Assembly (NCBI RefSeq): GCF_031143425.1
Contig: NC_090447.1
Span: 766,504,409-766,568,408 of the forward strand
DNA length: 64,000 nucleotides
From: Pleurodeles waltl
Taxonomy: Eukaryota > Chordata > Amphibia > Caudata > Salamandridae
Direction of reading: 5' to 3'
The notes beneath the pieces are model-generated. The model made no database searches. It worked only from the letters and a program-made list of their open reading frames with translations, and was not told the origin of the DNA. A program made the translations under genes and the position numbers. Shown here piece after piece: positions 18,785-29,580 of the stretch. Positions within the stretch are counted from its first letter, which is position 1. The number at the start of each line of letters is the position of its first letter.

Positions 18785-21700
18785 TTAGTCCGACTCTGCT
18801 GAATCGGAGTCTGTGTCTGGATTTTGTAAGTGTGCCAACATCGCCTCCCAGCTGTCTGATAGGGGGTATTTGCGCAGACCAAGTGCATCTTCCCGCTTCA
18901 GTGCCACCCCCTCGGCTCCCGCTCAAATCGAAATGACTGTTTCCAGGTCAACTCAGTAGGTGCCTCCGCAGACTTCCATCTGCGAGTTATCAGCCTTTTG
19001 GCTGTCACAAAACCCAGATCTAAAAATCTTGTGGTGGCCCTGTAACGCGGGCCTCTGGGGAATAAACCCAGTACGCAGGTCTCCCATGTGATTGATATTG
19101 TGCGTGTTGCGCATGCTGATAAACGAGCGACCACGGCTCTCCAGTAGATATGTAAGGAGGGGCAGGACCATAGCATGTGTATTATATCTGCATTGAGATG
19201 TTTGCAACGGGGACAAGCTGCATCACAGTGAAGGAAATATCTGTTAATGCGGGCTGGCGTAAGGTATGCCCTATGTATAATGTAGAATTTAAAATACGAA
19301 ACCTGGAATTGCGAGGTATAGTAGTGTGGCTAGAGAGAACAGATTTCCACTGCGAGTCTGTGAAGGGAGTGGCCGATTCGCTCTCCCAGGCAGTACGCAG
19401 CACGCTAAGTTCCTGCACCATGTGAGTTTGCAGTGCATCAGTGAACCACCTTATCAGATGCCTACTCCTCCCCATGACCTGTATATATTGTATTAGTAGA
19501 TGGGTTGGGAGGGCAGTTGTTAAGTCTCCCCATTCAGCTGATAAAGAGCGCAATAGTGAGTTATACAATAGGAACTGTCCCACCGGAAGGCCCCCATCTG
19601 CGACCAAAGCGGGGAACGGAATCAACTTGCCATCATTGTACAGATCACCCAATGTATGTAGATCAGCAGCGTGCCACATCTGAAGCTCAGTGCCAGACGT
19701 GACCTCGGAGCCACAAGGCGTTCCCAGTAGGGCTAGGGCCGGGGCGAACAGGACAGTTCCCCTCGTGAGACGCAGGGACCTGCGGTAGCAGCTGTAGGCC
19801 ACCTTGAGGAAAATCTTCTCCGGTGGCGCGAGCATGTGAGTGGGTGGAACAAGTGCGTCACACATGTAAGGGACCAGGGTCCAAGTTACCGTGTCTTGGA
19901 GATGAAGTCCCACCAGCCATCTGGACACCCACTGGAGCTGGGATGCCAAATAATAATGTTCCAGATTAGGCGCCGAAAGACAACCCTGCTCTAGTGGCAT
20001 GTAAAGTTTCTTAAGCGCAACTCTGCAGCGCTCTTTATTCCAAATAAATTCTCTCAGCTTGGGTTCCAGGTCCCTAAAGAAGCTGACCGGTATGTAGTAG
20101 GGGAGGTTGGAGAAGTAGTATAAAAGTCTTAGTAGTACAATCATCTTCAAAAGGGCAATCCTGCCTGCCACAGATAGTGGCAGCATTTGCCAAAAGGCCA
20201 TCTGAGATCTAATGGAGGTCACTGCCCTCTTAAGATTACCGTCAAACAAGTCCTCTCTGCGGTGGTAGATATGAATGCCTAAATATCTAAACGTGTATGG
20301 TTGCCAAGGAACCTTAACTCCAGAGAGGTGCAGCACTGGGTTTGGGAGTGTAGGATCGAAAGGAAAAAGGCAAAAGGCATTAACCCCTAATCCAGAAAGT
20401 GAGGCAAATTGCTGTAGTATAGTCCCGACTACCGGGGGGACCTGTGTGACGTCCCTAAAATACAATAAGAGGTCATCAGCATACAGTGATACTGTGTGTA
20501 GGCCATCTCCTAGCGCAATGCCCCACCGGGGCCCTGATCACGTAACACCGCAGCCAGCGGTTCCATGGCGAGGGAGAACAGCAATGGAGAAAGGGGGCAG
20601 CCCTGTCTCGTGCCCCTGTGCACTTCGATCGGTGCAGAAATACTCCCACCCATCTTGACCCGGACCTGGGGGTTAGTGTATAGTAGCCAAACCATACGGA
20701 GAAAGCGAGGTCCGATGCCAAATCGCTGCAGGACCTCAAAAAGGAATGTCCATTCCAAAGAATCAAAGTCCTTCTCCAGGTCGAGAACCAGGCATCCCGC
20801 CAATGGCCAGTCCTGTTTCGAATAGTGCATGACATGGAACAACCGCCTAATGTTGTGCGCTGTATCTTGTGCAGGCACAAATCCGTTCTTGTCTGTGTGC
20901 ACTAGATCCGGCACCATGGGCACCAAACGCGTCGCTAGCACCTTGGCGAATATTTTATAATCTGTGTTGAGCATTGCTAACGGTCGGTATGAGCCAAGGT
21001 CCTTACCCGGTTTGGGGAGTGATATCAACAGCGCCTCAGTCTGTGACATTGACAGACATCCTCTCTGTACACACTCTTCGTATAAACGGAGGAGATGAGG
21101 TGCAAGGATAGAGGAAAATGTCTTATAAAAGTCGGCTGGTAGACCTTCTGGGCCAGGAATTCTACCCCGAGATAGGTCGTGTATACTAGTCTGGATCTCG
21201 GAGAGCTCAAGAGGCTCCTCCAGTGTGAGCCAGTGGCCGCTGTCAGACTGGGCAGTGTAGTTGCTGAGAGGAAGGAATTCTGCGCAGGTCTGCTGATGCA
21301 GTAATGCAGGTGAGTCATAGAGAGCCCTATAGTGTTGTGTAAATGCTGAGTGTATCTCTGAGGGTGTATGAAGCACAATACCAGCCATCGAGCGAATCTC
21401 CACAATTGGGCCGTGGTCCCGGTCGCACCTAGTCAGCCAAGCCAAGAGTTTGCCCGATTTATCCGCAGAGGCATGTGTGCGCACTGAGTGAGCGGCATAA
21501 TTTAAACAACGTAACTACTCCAGGAGAGACAGATTTTCGGCCTAAGCTGTTGACAATAGTGCTATCTCAGTATGGCAGTGGGTAATCTCCCGTTAAGGTC
21601 GCAATAAGGTCTGCTCCACACGGGCAAGGTCGCTCTCCACAGAACGTCGCAGACTCCACTGCGTTCCTATACTGTGACCCCTAATAAAGACCTTAAATGC

Positions 21701-22567
21701 ATCCCATTCCACCAGGCCTGAATATGCTGTATCTACTTTATGCGCAAAGTATTCAGGAATTGCCTCAACTAATGATGCTTTAAATGCTACATCTTCCAGG
21801 AGCTCAGGACTAAGTTTCCAAGTGGGGACATTCGGGGTAGAGACATCCCAGCCCAGACGCACAAATTGCAGATTGTGATCTGAGTGTGTGCGACCCAAAT
21901 AGTCCGTGTCCAGTGCTGCAAGGTATAAATTCTGTGTGCATAGTATTCTGTCAAGACGCACATGCAGGGAGTGCGGGCAGAATAATATGTTGCATTACGA
22001 TGGTGCCATATGCCTAACAAGTGCCAATTTTTAGTCCAGGCATTCAGTGCACGTGCAGCTATCACAGTTGGCGCTGTGGGCAATGGGGGAAAGGAGCTGT
22101 CTAAGTTGGGGTCCAGTACACTATTAAAATCCCCTCCTAATAGCCAGGGGTAGTCGCTCCACCCCGACAACTGGTTAGATAAAGTGTGGAGGAAGGAGGC
22201 CTGGTCAACATTTGGTGCATATATGGAGCCCGGTACTATGGCCCGACCGGCAAGTCGCCTCCCGGACCAACGCATACCGTCCCTGATTATCTATTATTTG
22301 GGCTTCTGCCACAAAGGGGATGCCTGGTCTAATCCAAACCAGAGCGCCCCTAGCATAAGTGGAGTGACCTGTCGCATATATCTGACCGCTCCATCGCTGC
22401 TGCAAAAAGGGGACCTCTGGGGACGCCAAATGAGTATCTTGCAAAAAGGCAATATGTACCGAGTGTCTTTTAAGGTAGGAGTATATGGAATACCTACGCT
22501 TTGGCGTTTGCACATTCCACGCAAGAGCAATGTAGGTGTTCATGGGGGTGTTTGGTAGCAGGAGCAA
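18785..22567 (-). pseudogene. LINE ORF2 (endonuclease-reverse transcriptase), decayed, U0
   Basis: L1/Tx1-type ORF2 broken into frames. Endonuclease: 22567-22205 with AWNVQT and LQDTHL (usual form LQETHL), 22275-21787 with GGDFNSVLDP, 21961-21593 with RLDRI and SDHNLQ. Reverse transcriptase: 21484-20510 with PGKDLGSYRP, DLEKDFDSLEW and GTRQGCPLSPLLF, then YADD at about 20470 in another frame, and 20465-19182. C-terminal part with HLLWSCPSLHIYW near 19176-18898. Most breaks are shared by all units, so the LINE was dead before amplification. U0 alone has two small deletions (5 bp near 19885 and 1 bp near 19828) that restore a local frame. It lacks 9 bp (Met-Asp-Leu) after PGKDL, a type-a feature shared with U2. 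Confidence 0.9.
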
Positions 22568-23110
22568 CGAAATAAGAACATGGATTTACCTATAATAATG
22601 GGGTTCTAGCGCTCAATCAGGCAACTAATATATAGACTCCATGTCAACAGTAACAAACAGAATACCTTCAGAGCAGACGAACCACCGGTATCCGCCCAAA
22701 CCAAGTAACCCATGTGGTCAACAGAACAGCTATACATAGTAGGTCTCCACTAGTAAGAGAGTGGGGTAGGCCGTGTGGTTTAAAGATGAGCGTGTAGTGG
22801 GTTGTATACCCCGGTATAAGTGGATAAGGGAATGGGGGTCCAGTGGAAATTGATGCCCAGGAACAGCTAGAGCACAAGTATAATTTGTGCGCTGCTGGCC
22901 AATTTCCTTGTGGGTTCTCAGGTGTATCCCCAGATTATCAGATCAAAGGTACATTGAATATCTGCAAACAGGGCGCACATGCTGTATTGAAGAGATATGT
23001 AACTAAAAAGGATATGTCCGTGGGGCCGCCAAGTGGCCCAGTCAGGTGCTGGAGAGTTCTAAAACAGTTCATCTGCTGTACGGGGGGTCACCCCCCAAGC
23101 ACGCTGGAGA
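22568..23110 (-). other. Region between LINE ORF2 and ORF1, U0
   Basis: No conserved frame seen. It separates the ORF2 start from the end of ORF1 and is retained in all units (33361-34049, 44205-44870, 54822-55511). Confidence 0.5.
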
Positions 23111-23470
23111 ACTCGTCTCGGAAAGATGATCTGGTGTAGTAAGACGGTCGCTTGGGGGTTGTGAAATTTTGGTTTCTGCTTCCGAGACAGTTTGGGAAGT
23201 ATTAATGGCTGCTGCCGACTGCAATGCCTTGCGTCATTCCTGGATAATTTGTTCCAGGTCAGGGACATGTTTTGCCTTCTTCGGAGTTGTACTCGTCTCG
23301 GAAAGATGATCTGGTGTAGTAAGACGGTCGCTTGGGGGTTGTGAAATTTTGGTTTCTGCTTCCGAGACAGTTGGGGAAGTATTAATGGCTGCTGCCTACT
23401 GCAATGCCTTGCGTCATTCCTGGATAATTTCTTCCAGATCAGGGACATGTTTTGCCTTCTTCGGAGTTGT
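23111..23470. repeat. 180-bp tandem duplication, unique to U0
   Basis: ACTCGTCTCGGAAAGATGAT starts at 23111 and again at 23291, and the two 180-bp copies match throughout with about four differences (for example TTTGGGAAG against TTGGGGAAG). U1, U2 and U3 have one copy. It spans the end of ORF1. The differences show it is not a simple assembly echo. Confidence 0.88.
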
Positions 23471-23826
23471 ACCGCGTGCTTTGCGGCCACATCTCACCCG
23501 GGTGCGCTTACTTCGTGGCACTGGTGGATCCCCCCTCCCGGACCCGGCCATTAGTATGGCCTGTTGACTCCAGCCATTCCCACGCCGCTTCTGGCGTGGT
23601 GAAGAAGTGGGATTTGTTCTCAGATATTATGCGGAGTTTGGCCGGGAATAAAAGAGAGTATTCGAGGTTCAGAGCCCGGAGCTTGCGTTTTAAAGGTAAG
23701 TAGGAGGCGCGGTCTTGCTGCACAGCTAATGTGTAGTCTGGAAACAGCATAACCTGCGCATTATAAACTTGAGGCGGTGGTGATGACCTAATGAACCTAA
23801 CGTTAATATTCCTATATGGGTATCTA
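23415..23826 (-). pseudogene. LINE ORF1 C-terminal part, 5'-truncated, U0
   Basis: Reads RNINVRFIRSSPPP, then MLFPDYTLAVQQDRASYLPL, then YSLLFPAKLRI and HFFTTPEAAWEWLE. This is the conserved C-terminal domain of L1 ORF1 proteins, an RNA-binding chaperone. The RRM and coiled coil are missing because the sequence runs into a stop and the foldback repeat at 23830. An extra C near 23530 shifts the frame in U0, giving GGSTSATK and a stop. Confidence 0.85.
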
Positions 23827-23835
23827 TTCTAAGGA

Positions 23836-24297
23836 AAGGAATCTGCAACTAGAAGTCTCTATCAGATGTACAAGTTACTTACCTTCAGTAACTAAATATC
23901 TGGTAGAGACATATTCTAGTTGCAGATTCCTTACCGCCCACCCATCCTCCCCGCTTGCAAACTGATTTCTAACGACAGGGATTCCCCCTTCAGGTCCTTC
24001 GCTCTGGGGCACCAATCTCAGTGTTCTTAGTGGCTCTGCGCTCTGGTGTGGAAAGTCATTAAAAGAAACTGACGTCACTGCGTGATGGTGGGGGCTATGT
24101 ACTACTCCCAATGTCATCACGGCGACCACAACACCTGCGGAGTCAACCGATGCTACCTACCGATGCGCAAGGGTATTGCTCGAAGAAAAAATCTCTGGAT
24201 CCAGTCTGACACCTGGGGGAAAATTCTAAGGTGAGGAATCTGCAACTAGAATATGTCTCTACCAGATATTTTGTTACCGAAGTTAAGTAACTTGTAC
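23836..24297. repeat. Foldback repeat, U0 copy
   Basis: The left arm GTACAAGTTACTTACC...GATTCCTTACC (23868-23935) is the inverse of the right arm GGTGAGGAATCTGC...AACTTGTAC (24230-24297), with a spacer of about 295 bp. A second short inverted pair lies within the left side (GGAATCTGCAACTAGAAG at 23838 against CTAGTTGCAGATTCC at 23916). Probably a non-autonomous DNA transposon. It sits exactly where ORF1 is cut. Confidence 0.75.
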
Positions 24298-24857
24298 GTC
24301 AGGGCATTCCCAATGCAATCTTATGAGAGGAACAGCTCTCAAAGTAGTGAGAAAATATATAGGCTGTTTGTCACTACTAGAACATGTAGTACATAAATAT
24401 ATATGTCCTACCTTTAACACACACAGCCCCCTGCCCAACTTAGGGGTGACTTGGGTGTAGTAAAATGGAGTTTAGGCCTTATCAAGTGGTTTGACTTGGC
24501 TTGTCAGTGTGGCAGTAAACTTCATACACAGGACCTGCATTGGCAGGCCTGAGACAGGTTTGAAAGGCTACTTCTGTGGGTGGAACAATCTGTGCTGCAG
24601 GACCACTAGTTGCATTTAATTTGCAGGCCCTGGGTATAGTATACCACTTTACAAGCGAGTTACAAGTAAAATAAATAAGCCAAACAGGTGTAAACCAACT
24701 ATGCCGATTTGTAGGGGAGAGAACACTTGCACTTTAACACTGATTAGAAGTAGTAAAGTGCCCGGAGTCCTAAAGCCAACAAAAAGAGGGTCAGAAAATT
24801 AGGAAGAGAAAGGCAAAAAGTTTGGGGGTAACCCAGCAGAAAGGGCCATTTCCAACA
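24298..24857 (+). repeat. LTR-like segment before beta, U0
   Basis: No gene. The makeup and the end (GGGGGTAACCCAGCAGAAAGG, CCATTTCCAACA) resemble the ends of large amphibian-type LTRs. No TG start or duplication was found, so this is a tentative call. Confidence 0.35.
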
Positions 24858-24929
24858 TGTGTCAAAATATTGTTGTAAAGATTAACTGTACTGCTAATAT
24901 TTTTTTATCTTATTTCTTTCTTTCATCAG

Positions 24930-25037
24930 CACCCAAGGGCACGAGGGCGTCAGAGCAGGGCGAAATGGCTGCCACCACCAGCACGGTGGTGGGTAGAACC
25001 ACCAGCAGCGCCGTGGCAGATGGTTCTACTGGCCCCA
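24930..25037 (+). CDS. Exon-like segment beta, U0 copy
   Basis: 108 bp between an acceptor (TTTCTTTCTTTCATCAG ending 24929) and a donor GTAAGG at 25038. In the frame that needs one carried base it reads APKGTRASEQGEMAATTS and ends in DGSTGP, a Thr/Ser/Ala-rich low-complexity stretch, and it leaves in phase 1, so it is phase-symmetric. It joins gamma in the same frame without a stop. The sequence is identical in all four complete units. Function is unknown. The GC-rich content contrasts with its AT-rich flanks. Confidence 0.5.
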
Positions 25038-25264
25038 GTAAGGCCTGTTAATAATATTTTCCTAACTTTCACCTTTCCCCACTAGCAACATAATTTTGTC
25101 TTGAGTATTTTTTATAGTATCCTTTTTTTTCTACTACTCTAATGTTTGTTAAATTCTTGTTATACCTGCATTATCCTTTTTTCTATATTTCCTGTATCTG
25201 TAGCTGACTTCCTTCTATCTTTAGCTTTCTTCTGCTCTTTTAGTAAGCTTTCTTTCTCCCTTAT

Positions 25265-27932
25265 TGTAAGACAATGCCTCCTTGGCATGTTTACCCCCTG
25301 ACTTTTTGCCTTTGCTGATGCCAAGTTATGATTTGAAAGTGTGCTGAAGCCTCCTAACCAGGCCCCAGCACCAGTGTTCTTTCCCTAACCTGTACCTTTG
25401 TCTCCACAATTGGCACACCCTGGCATCCAGGTAAGTCCCTTGTAACGGGTACCCCTGGTACCAAGGGCCCTGATGCCAGGGAAGGCCTCTAAGGGCTGCA
25501 GCATGTCTTATGCCACCGTGTGGACCCCTCACTCAGCACAGACACCCTGCTTGCCAGCTTGTGTGTGCTGGTGGGGAGAAAATGACTAAGTTGACATGGC
25601 ACTCCCCTCAGGGTGCCATGCTAACCTCACACTGCCTATGGCATAGATTAGTCACCCCTCTAGCAGGCCTTACAGCCCTAAGACAGGGTGCACTATACCA
25701 CAGGTGAGGGCATAGGTGCATGAGCCCTATGCCCCTACAGTGTCTAAGCAAAACCTTACATATTGTAAGTGAAGGGTAGCCATAAGAGTATATGGTCTGG
25801 GAGTCTGTCATACACGAACTCCCCAGCACCATAATGGCTACACTGAAAACTGGGAAGTTTGGTATCAAATGTCTCAGCACAATAAATGCTCACTGATGCC
25901 AGTGTACATTCTATTGTAAAATACACCCAAAGGGCTTCTTAGAGATGCCCCCTGAAAACATACCCGACTTCCAGCGTGGGCAGACTAGTTTTGCCAGCCT
26001 GCCACACACCAGACATGTTGCTGGCCACATGGGGAGAGTGCCTTTGTCACTCTGTAGCTAGTAACAAAGCCTGTCCTGGGTGGAGGTGCTCCTTACCTCC
26101 CTCTGCAGGAACTGTAACACCTGGCGGTGAGCCTCAAAGGCTCACCCCCTTTGTTACAGCGCCACAGGGCATCCCAGCTAGTGGAGATGCCCGCCCCCTC
26201 CGGCCACAGCCCCACTTTTGGCTGTAAGGCCGGAGGAGATAATGAGAAAAACAAGGAGGAGTCACTAGCCAGTCAGGACAACCACTAAGGTGTCCTGAGC
26301 TGAGGTGACTCTGACTTTTAGAAATCCTCCATCTTGCAGATGGAGGATTCCCCCAATGGGATTAGGGATGTGCCCCCCTCCCCTCAGGGAGGAGGCACAA
26401 AGAGGGTGTAGCCACCCTCAGGGCTAGTAGCCATTGGCTTCTAACCTGCCAGACCTAAAAACACCCCTAAACTCAGTATTTAGGGGCCCCCAGAACCGAG
26501 GAAGATAGATTCCTTCAACCTGAAGACGAAGAAGGACTGCTGACCTGAAGCCCTCCAGAGAAGATGGAGACACCAACTGCTTTGACCCCATCCCTACCGG
26601 CCTGTCTCCCCACTTCAAGAAAAACTGCAACATCGACGCGTCCCCCAGGGTCCAGCAACCTCTGAAGCCTCAGAGGACTACCCTGCATCTAAAAGGACCA
26701 AGAACTCCCGAGGACAGCGGCCCTGTTCCTCAAAGACTGCAACTTTGCAACAAATAAGCAACTTTTAGACCACACGTTTCCCGCCGGAAGCGTGAGACTT
26801 CCACTCTGCACCCAAGGCCCCAGGCTCGACCTGCGGAGAACCAACACTACAGGGAGGACTCCCCGGCGACTGCGACCCTGAGAGTAGCCAGAGATGACCC
26901 CCCTGAGCCACCCCAGCGACGCCTGCAGAGGGAATCAAGAGGCTCCCCCTGACCGCGACTGCCTGCTTCAAAGAACCCGACGCCTGGGAAACACACTGCA
27001 CCCGCAGCCCCCAGGACCTGAAGGATCCGACCTCCAGTGCAGGAGCGACCCCCAGCTGGCCCTCTCCCTTGCCCAGGTGGTGGCTACCCCGAGGAGCACC
27101 CCCCTTGCCTGCCTGCATCGCTGAAGAGACCCCTGGGTCTCCATTTGAAACCTATAGCAAACCTGACGCCTGTTTCCACTCTGCACCCGGCCGCCCCTGT
27201 GCCGCTGAGGGTATACTTTTTGTGCTGACTTGTGTCCCCCCCGTGCCCTACAAAACCCCCCTGGTCTGCCCTCCGAAGTCGCAGGTACTTACCTGCTAGC
27301 AGCCTGGAACCGGGGCACCCCCTTCTCCATTGAAGCCTATGCGTTTTGGGCACCACTTTGACCTCTGCACCTGACCGGCCCTGAGCTGCTGGTGTGGTAA
27401 CTTTGGGGTTGCCCTGAACCCCCAATGGTGGGCTACCTTGGACCCAACTTTGAACTCTGTAAGTGCTTTACTTACATGCAAAACTAACAAATACATACCT
27501 CACCCAGGAACTATTGAATTTTGCACTGTGTCCAATTTTAAAATAGCTTATTGCCATTTTTGCCAAAACTGTACATGCTATTGTGATGATTCAAAGTTCC
27601 TAAGATACCTGAGTGAAATACTTTTCATTTAAAGTATTGTTTGTAAATCTTGAACCTGTGGTTCTTAAAATAAACTAAAAAAAGATATGTTTCTATATAA
27701 AAACCTATTCGCCTGGAATTGTCTGAGTGTGTGTTCCTCATTTATTCCCTGTGTGTATACAACAAATGCTTAACACTACCCTCTGATAAGCCTACTACTC
27801 GACCACACTACCACAAAATAGAACATTAGAATTATCTTTTTTTGCCACTATCTTACCTCGAAGGGGGACCCTTGGACTCTGCGCATGCTATTTCTTACTT
27901 TGAAATAGTACATACAGAGCCAACTTCCTACA
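25265..27932 (+). mobile_element. Solo LTR of U1
   Basis: 2668 bp, TGTAAGACAATGCCTCC to CAACTTCCTACA, with TG...CA ends and flanking CTTAT duplications (25260-25264 and 27933-27937). No internal region, so it is a solo LTR left by LTR-LTR recombination. It holds AATAAA near 27668 and TATATAAAAA near 27696. It shares variants with U3 (CCAGGCCCCAGC, CCGGCCGCCCCTG). Confidence 0.92.
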
Positions 27933-28459
27933 CTTATGTTTTGTGGTACTGTAAGACTAAAAGAACAGGTTTTGGTACTGTGAACATTGCAGGCCCAAGT
28001 AAGCTATTATTCACCACTCATGTTTGCTAAGAAGGCTTTCTTGCTCATGCTCATCAGTCAAAACAAGAGTGGCGATGTTCATGGACCCCCCATTGTTGTG
28101 TTATCATTCATTTATACAGTACACCAGCAGTTTCCATGACTGTGCAGCATGGCAGTAAAGTAATGAGATCATATTGCATTTGCCAACCAAGCCCATATGT
28201 CGCTCATTGACTATTCCACCCCTTTATTGTGCTTCATTGACTCACAGCTCTGCCCCTCCATTATGAAAACTTTTTTTTGTTGGCTTGACTACCTGGATTT
28301 TTTCTAACATGTCAACCAACAAACCTCTCAAAGTGATAGATTTGATAGAAGATAATGTTAACCGATTTGTAGTGAGTTATGGCTGTTGGACTTTGTTCAA
28401 AATAATTATAGTTACTTAAGAGGCGAATCTGGTATCAACAAAGGGTATTTTTTTTCTAG

Positions 28460-28563
28460 CTGCACAGACTACCAATGCCGGAGCCAGCAGCAGCGCCAGT
28501 GCGATGGAGGTGGTCCAGGAGGTTGGAGAGGAGGAGTCCCAGTGGTGGCAGGGACAAGTGGTG
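28460..28563 (+). CDS. Exon-like segment gamma, U1 copy
   Basis: Acceptor TTTTTTTTCTAG and donor GTAAGT, stronger than the GTAAAT of U0 and U2. Coding sequence is identical to U0. If not spliced, the frame ends at a TGA 24 bases past the donor site, so it could also be a terminal exon. Confidence 0.45.
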
Positions 28564-29580
28564 GTAAGTCACATTGCTTGGTTATGAAACAATTAGGTAT
28601 ACTGTATTTGTTAAGCAAGGTGGATATCCCACCCATCATTATCTTCATCTCCATGCCATTTCTCCACCTGTGAACTAACTGCAGAATGGTTTAATTCCAC
28701 ACTGCAGTGTTAGCTGTGCAATGTGGGCCTGCTTCAGTTAATGCTGCATTACAAAGTTTTCAATGCATTGCAATCTGAAAACAAGGTGTTTTTCCCAGTG
28801 GCCACTCAGTCACGTCCTACTGTACTTCGGTCCGTTATTCTTTCTTAAGTTCTGTCCCAGCTTACCAAAAAATTGAAAGATATGTTCTTGGCATGTGCCA
28901 CATTTTTCTTTCCGAATGATTTATGTATATATATTTCATGGCTTCCATTTTTTTTTTTCAGGAATCTTTTTATTGTTATTTCAATTATACCATAAGTGTT
29001 TTATTCTATAATAACATTTATACTACAGATGTTCATATATGATAGGCACTTTGCATATTTGTGAGCATTATCCGCAAGGAGTGGGGCATGTGTAATGATA
29101 CTAGATAGAGCAAGAGACGAAGTATCTAAACATATACTTTACATTTTGCAATCAGGAGAGATTGTCTGAGCCTAAGTATAAGTTTTTCGCGTGAAAGATA
29201 GTTGGGTCTCTGGGGCAGACACAGACTGATAGACTTCTTATCTCTCGCTTAGCTTTTACGCTTGAGTAGTGATGCAGTTACAGAGATATATATAGAAATG
29301 CTGATCCTGAGTTAACAATGATTAAAAACAATAAAATGTTTAAGCAATGGAGTACTTTATCCTTAAGTATTTGATGACATTATGACTGTGCCTTCATGCG
29401 TGTGGTATCCCCACGGTGCTATAGAGATGCACTAATGTATTGGGAGCCATGTTTTAGCTCCAGGGGCCTAGTGCCGATAGTGCCTTGGTTTACATGTTCC
29501 GGGATGGGAATGCAACAATCGGTAAGTGTTCCGATCACCATACCAGGGGGTCCCCATTTTTTGTTGAACGCTGGGCCAAC
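28564..29580. other. Spacer and LINE 3' region of U1, empty MITE site
   Basis: No gene. Carries the uninterrupted GACGAAGTATC at the point where U0 and U2 have the MITE. A T-run at about 28950-28959 is the possible LINE tail. Confidence 0.5.

Larger units (their letters stand above)
14663..25264 (+). repeat. Tandem unit U0 (type a), first unit of the array
   Basis: Layout: hybrid LTR to 16936; intron-like spacer 16942-17464; gamma 17465-17568; spacer 17569-18124; MITE 18125-18315; LINE 3' region and ORF2 to 22567; inter-ORF region with a 180-bp duplication; ORF1 to 23826; foldback 23836-24297; LTR-like segment to 24857; beta 24930-25037; spacer 25038-25264. Gamma-to-gamma distance to U1 is 10995 bp, longer than other units because of the MITE (about 194 bp with its duplication) and the 180-bp duplication. 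Confidence 0.92.

Noticed and set aside
19177..22558. Plus-strand ORFs such as 20275-20658 and 22184-22558 across the units
   Set aside because: They are antisense shadows of LINE ORF2; conservation comes from the array.
24857..25051. ORF starting MCQNIVVK that runs into beta, as a complete small gene
   Set aside because: The ATG lies in the pyrimidine-rich intron end and the splice acceptor at 24927-24929 falls inside it. Only the beta part has coding character.
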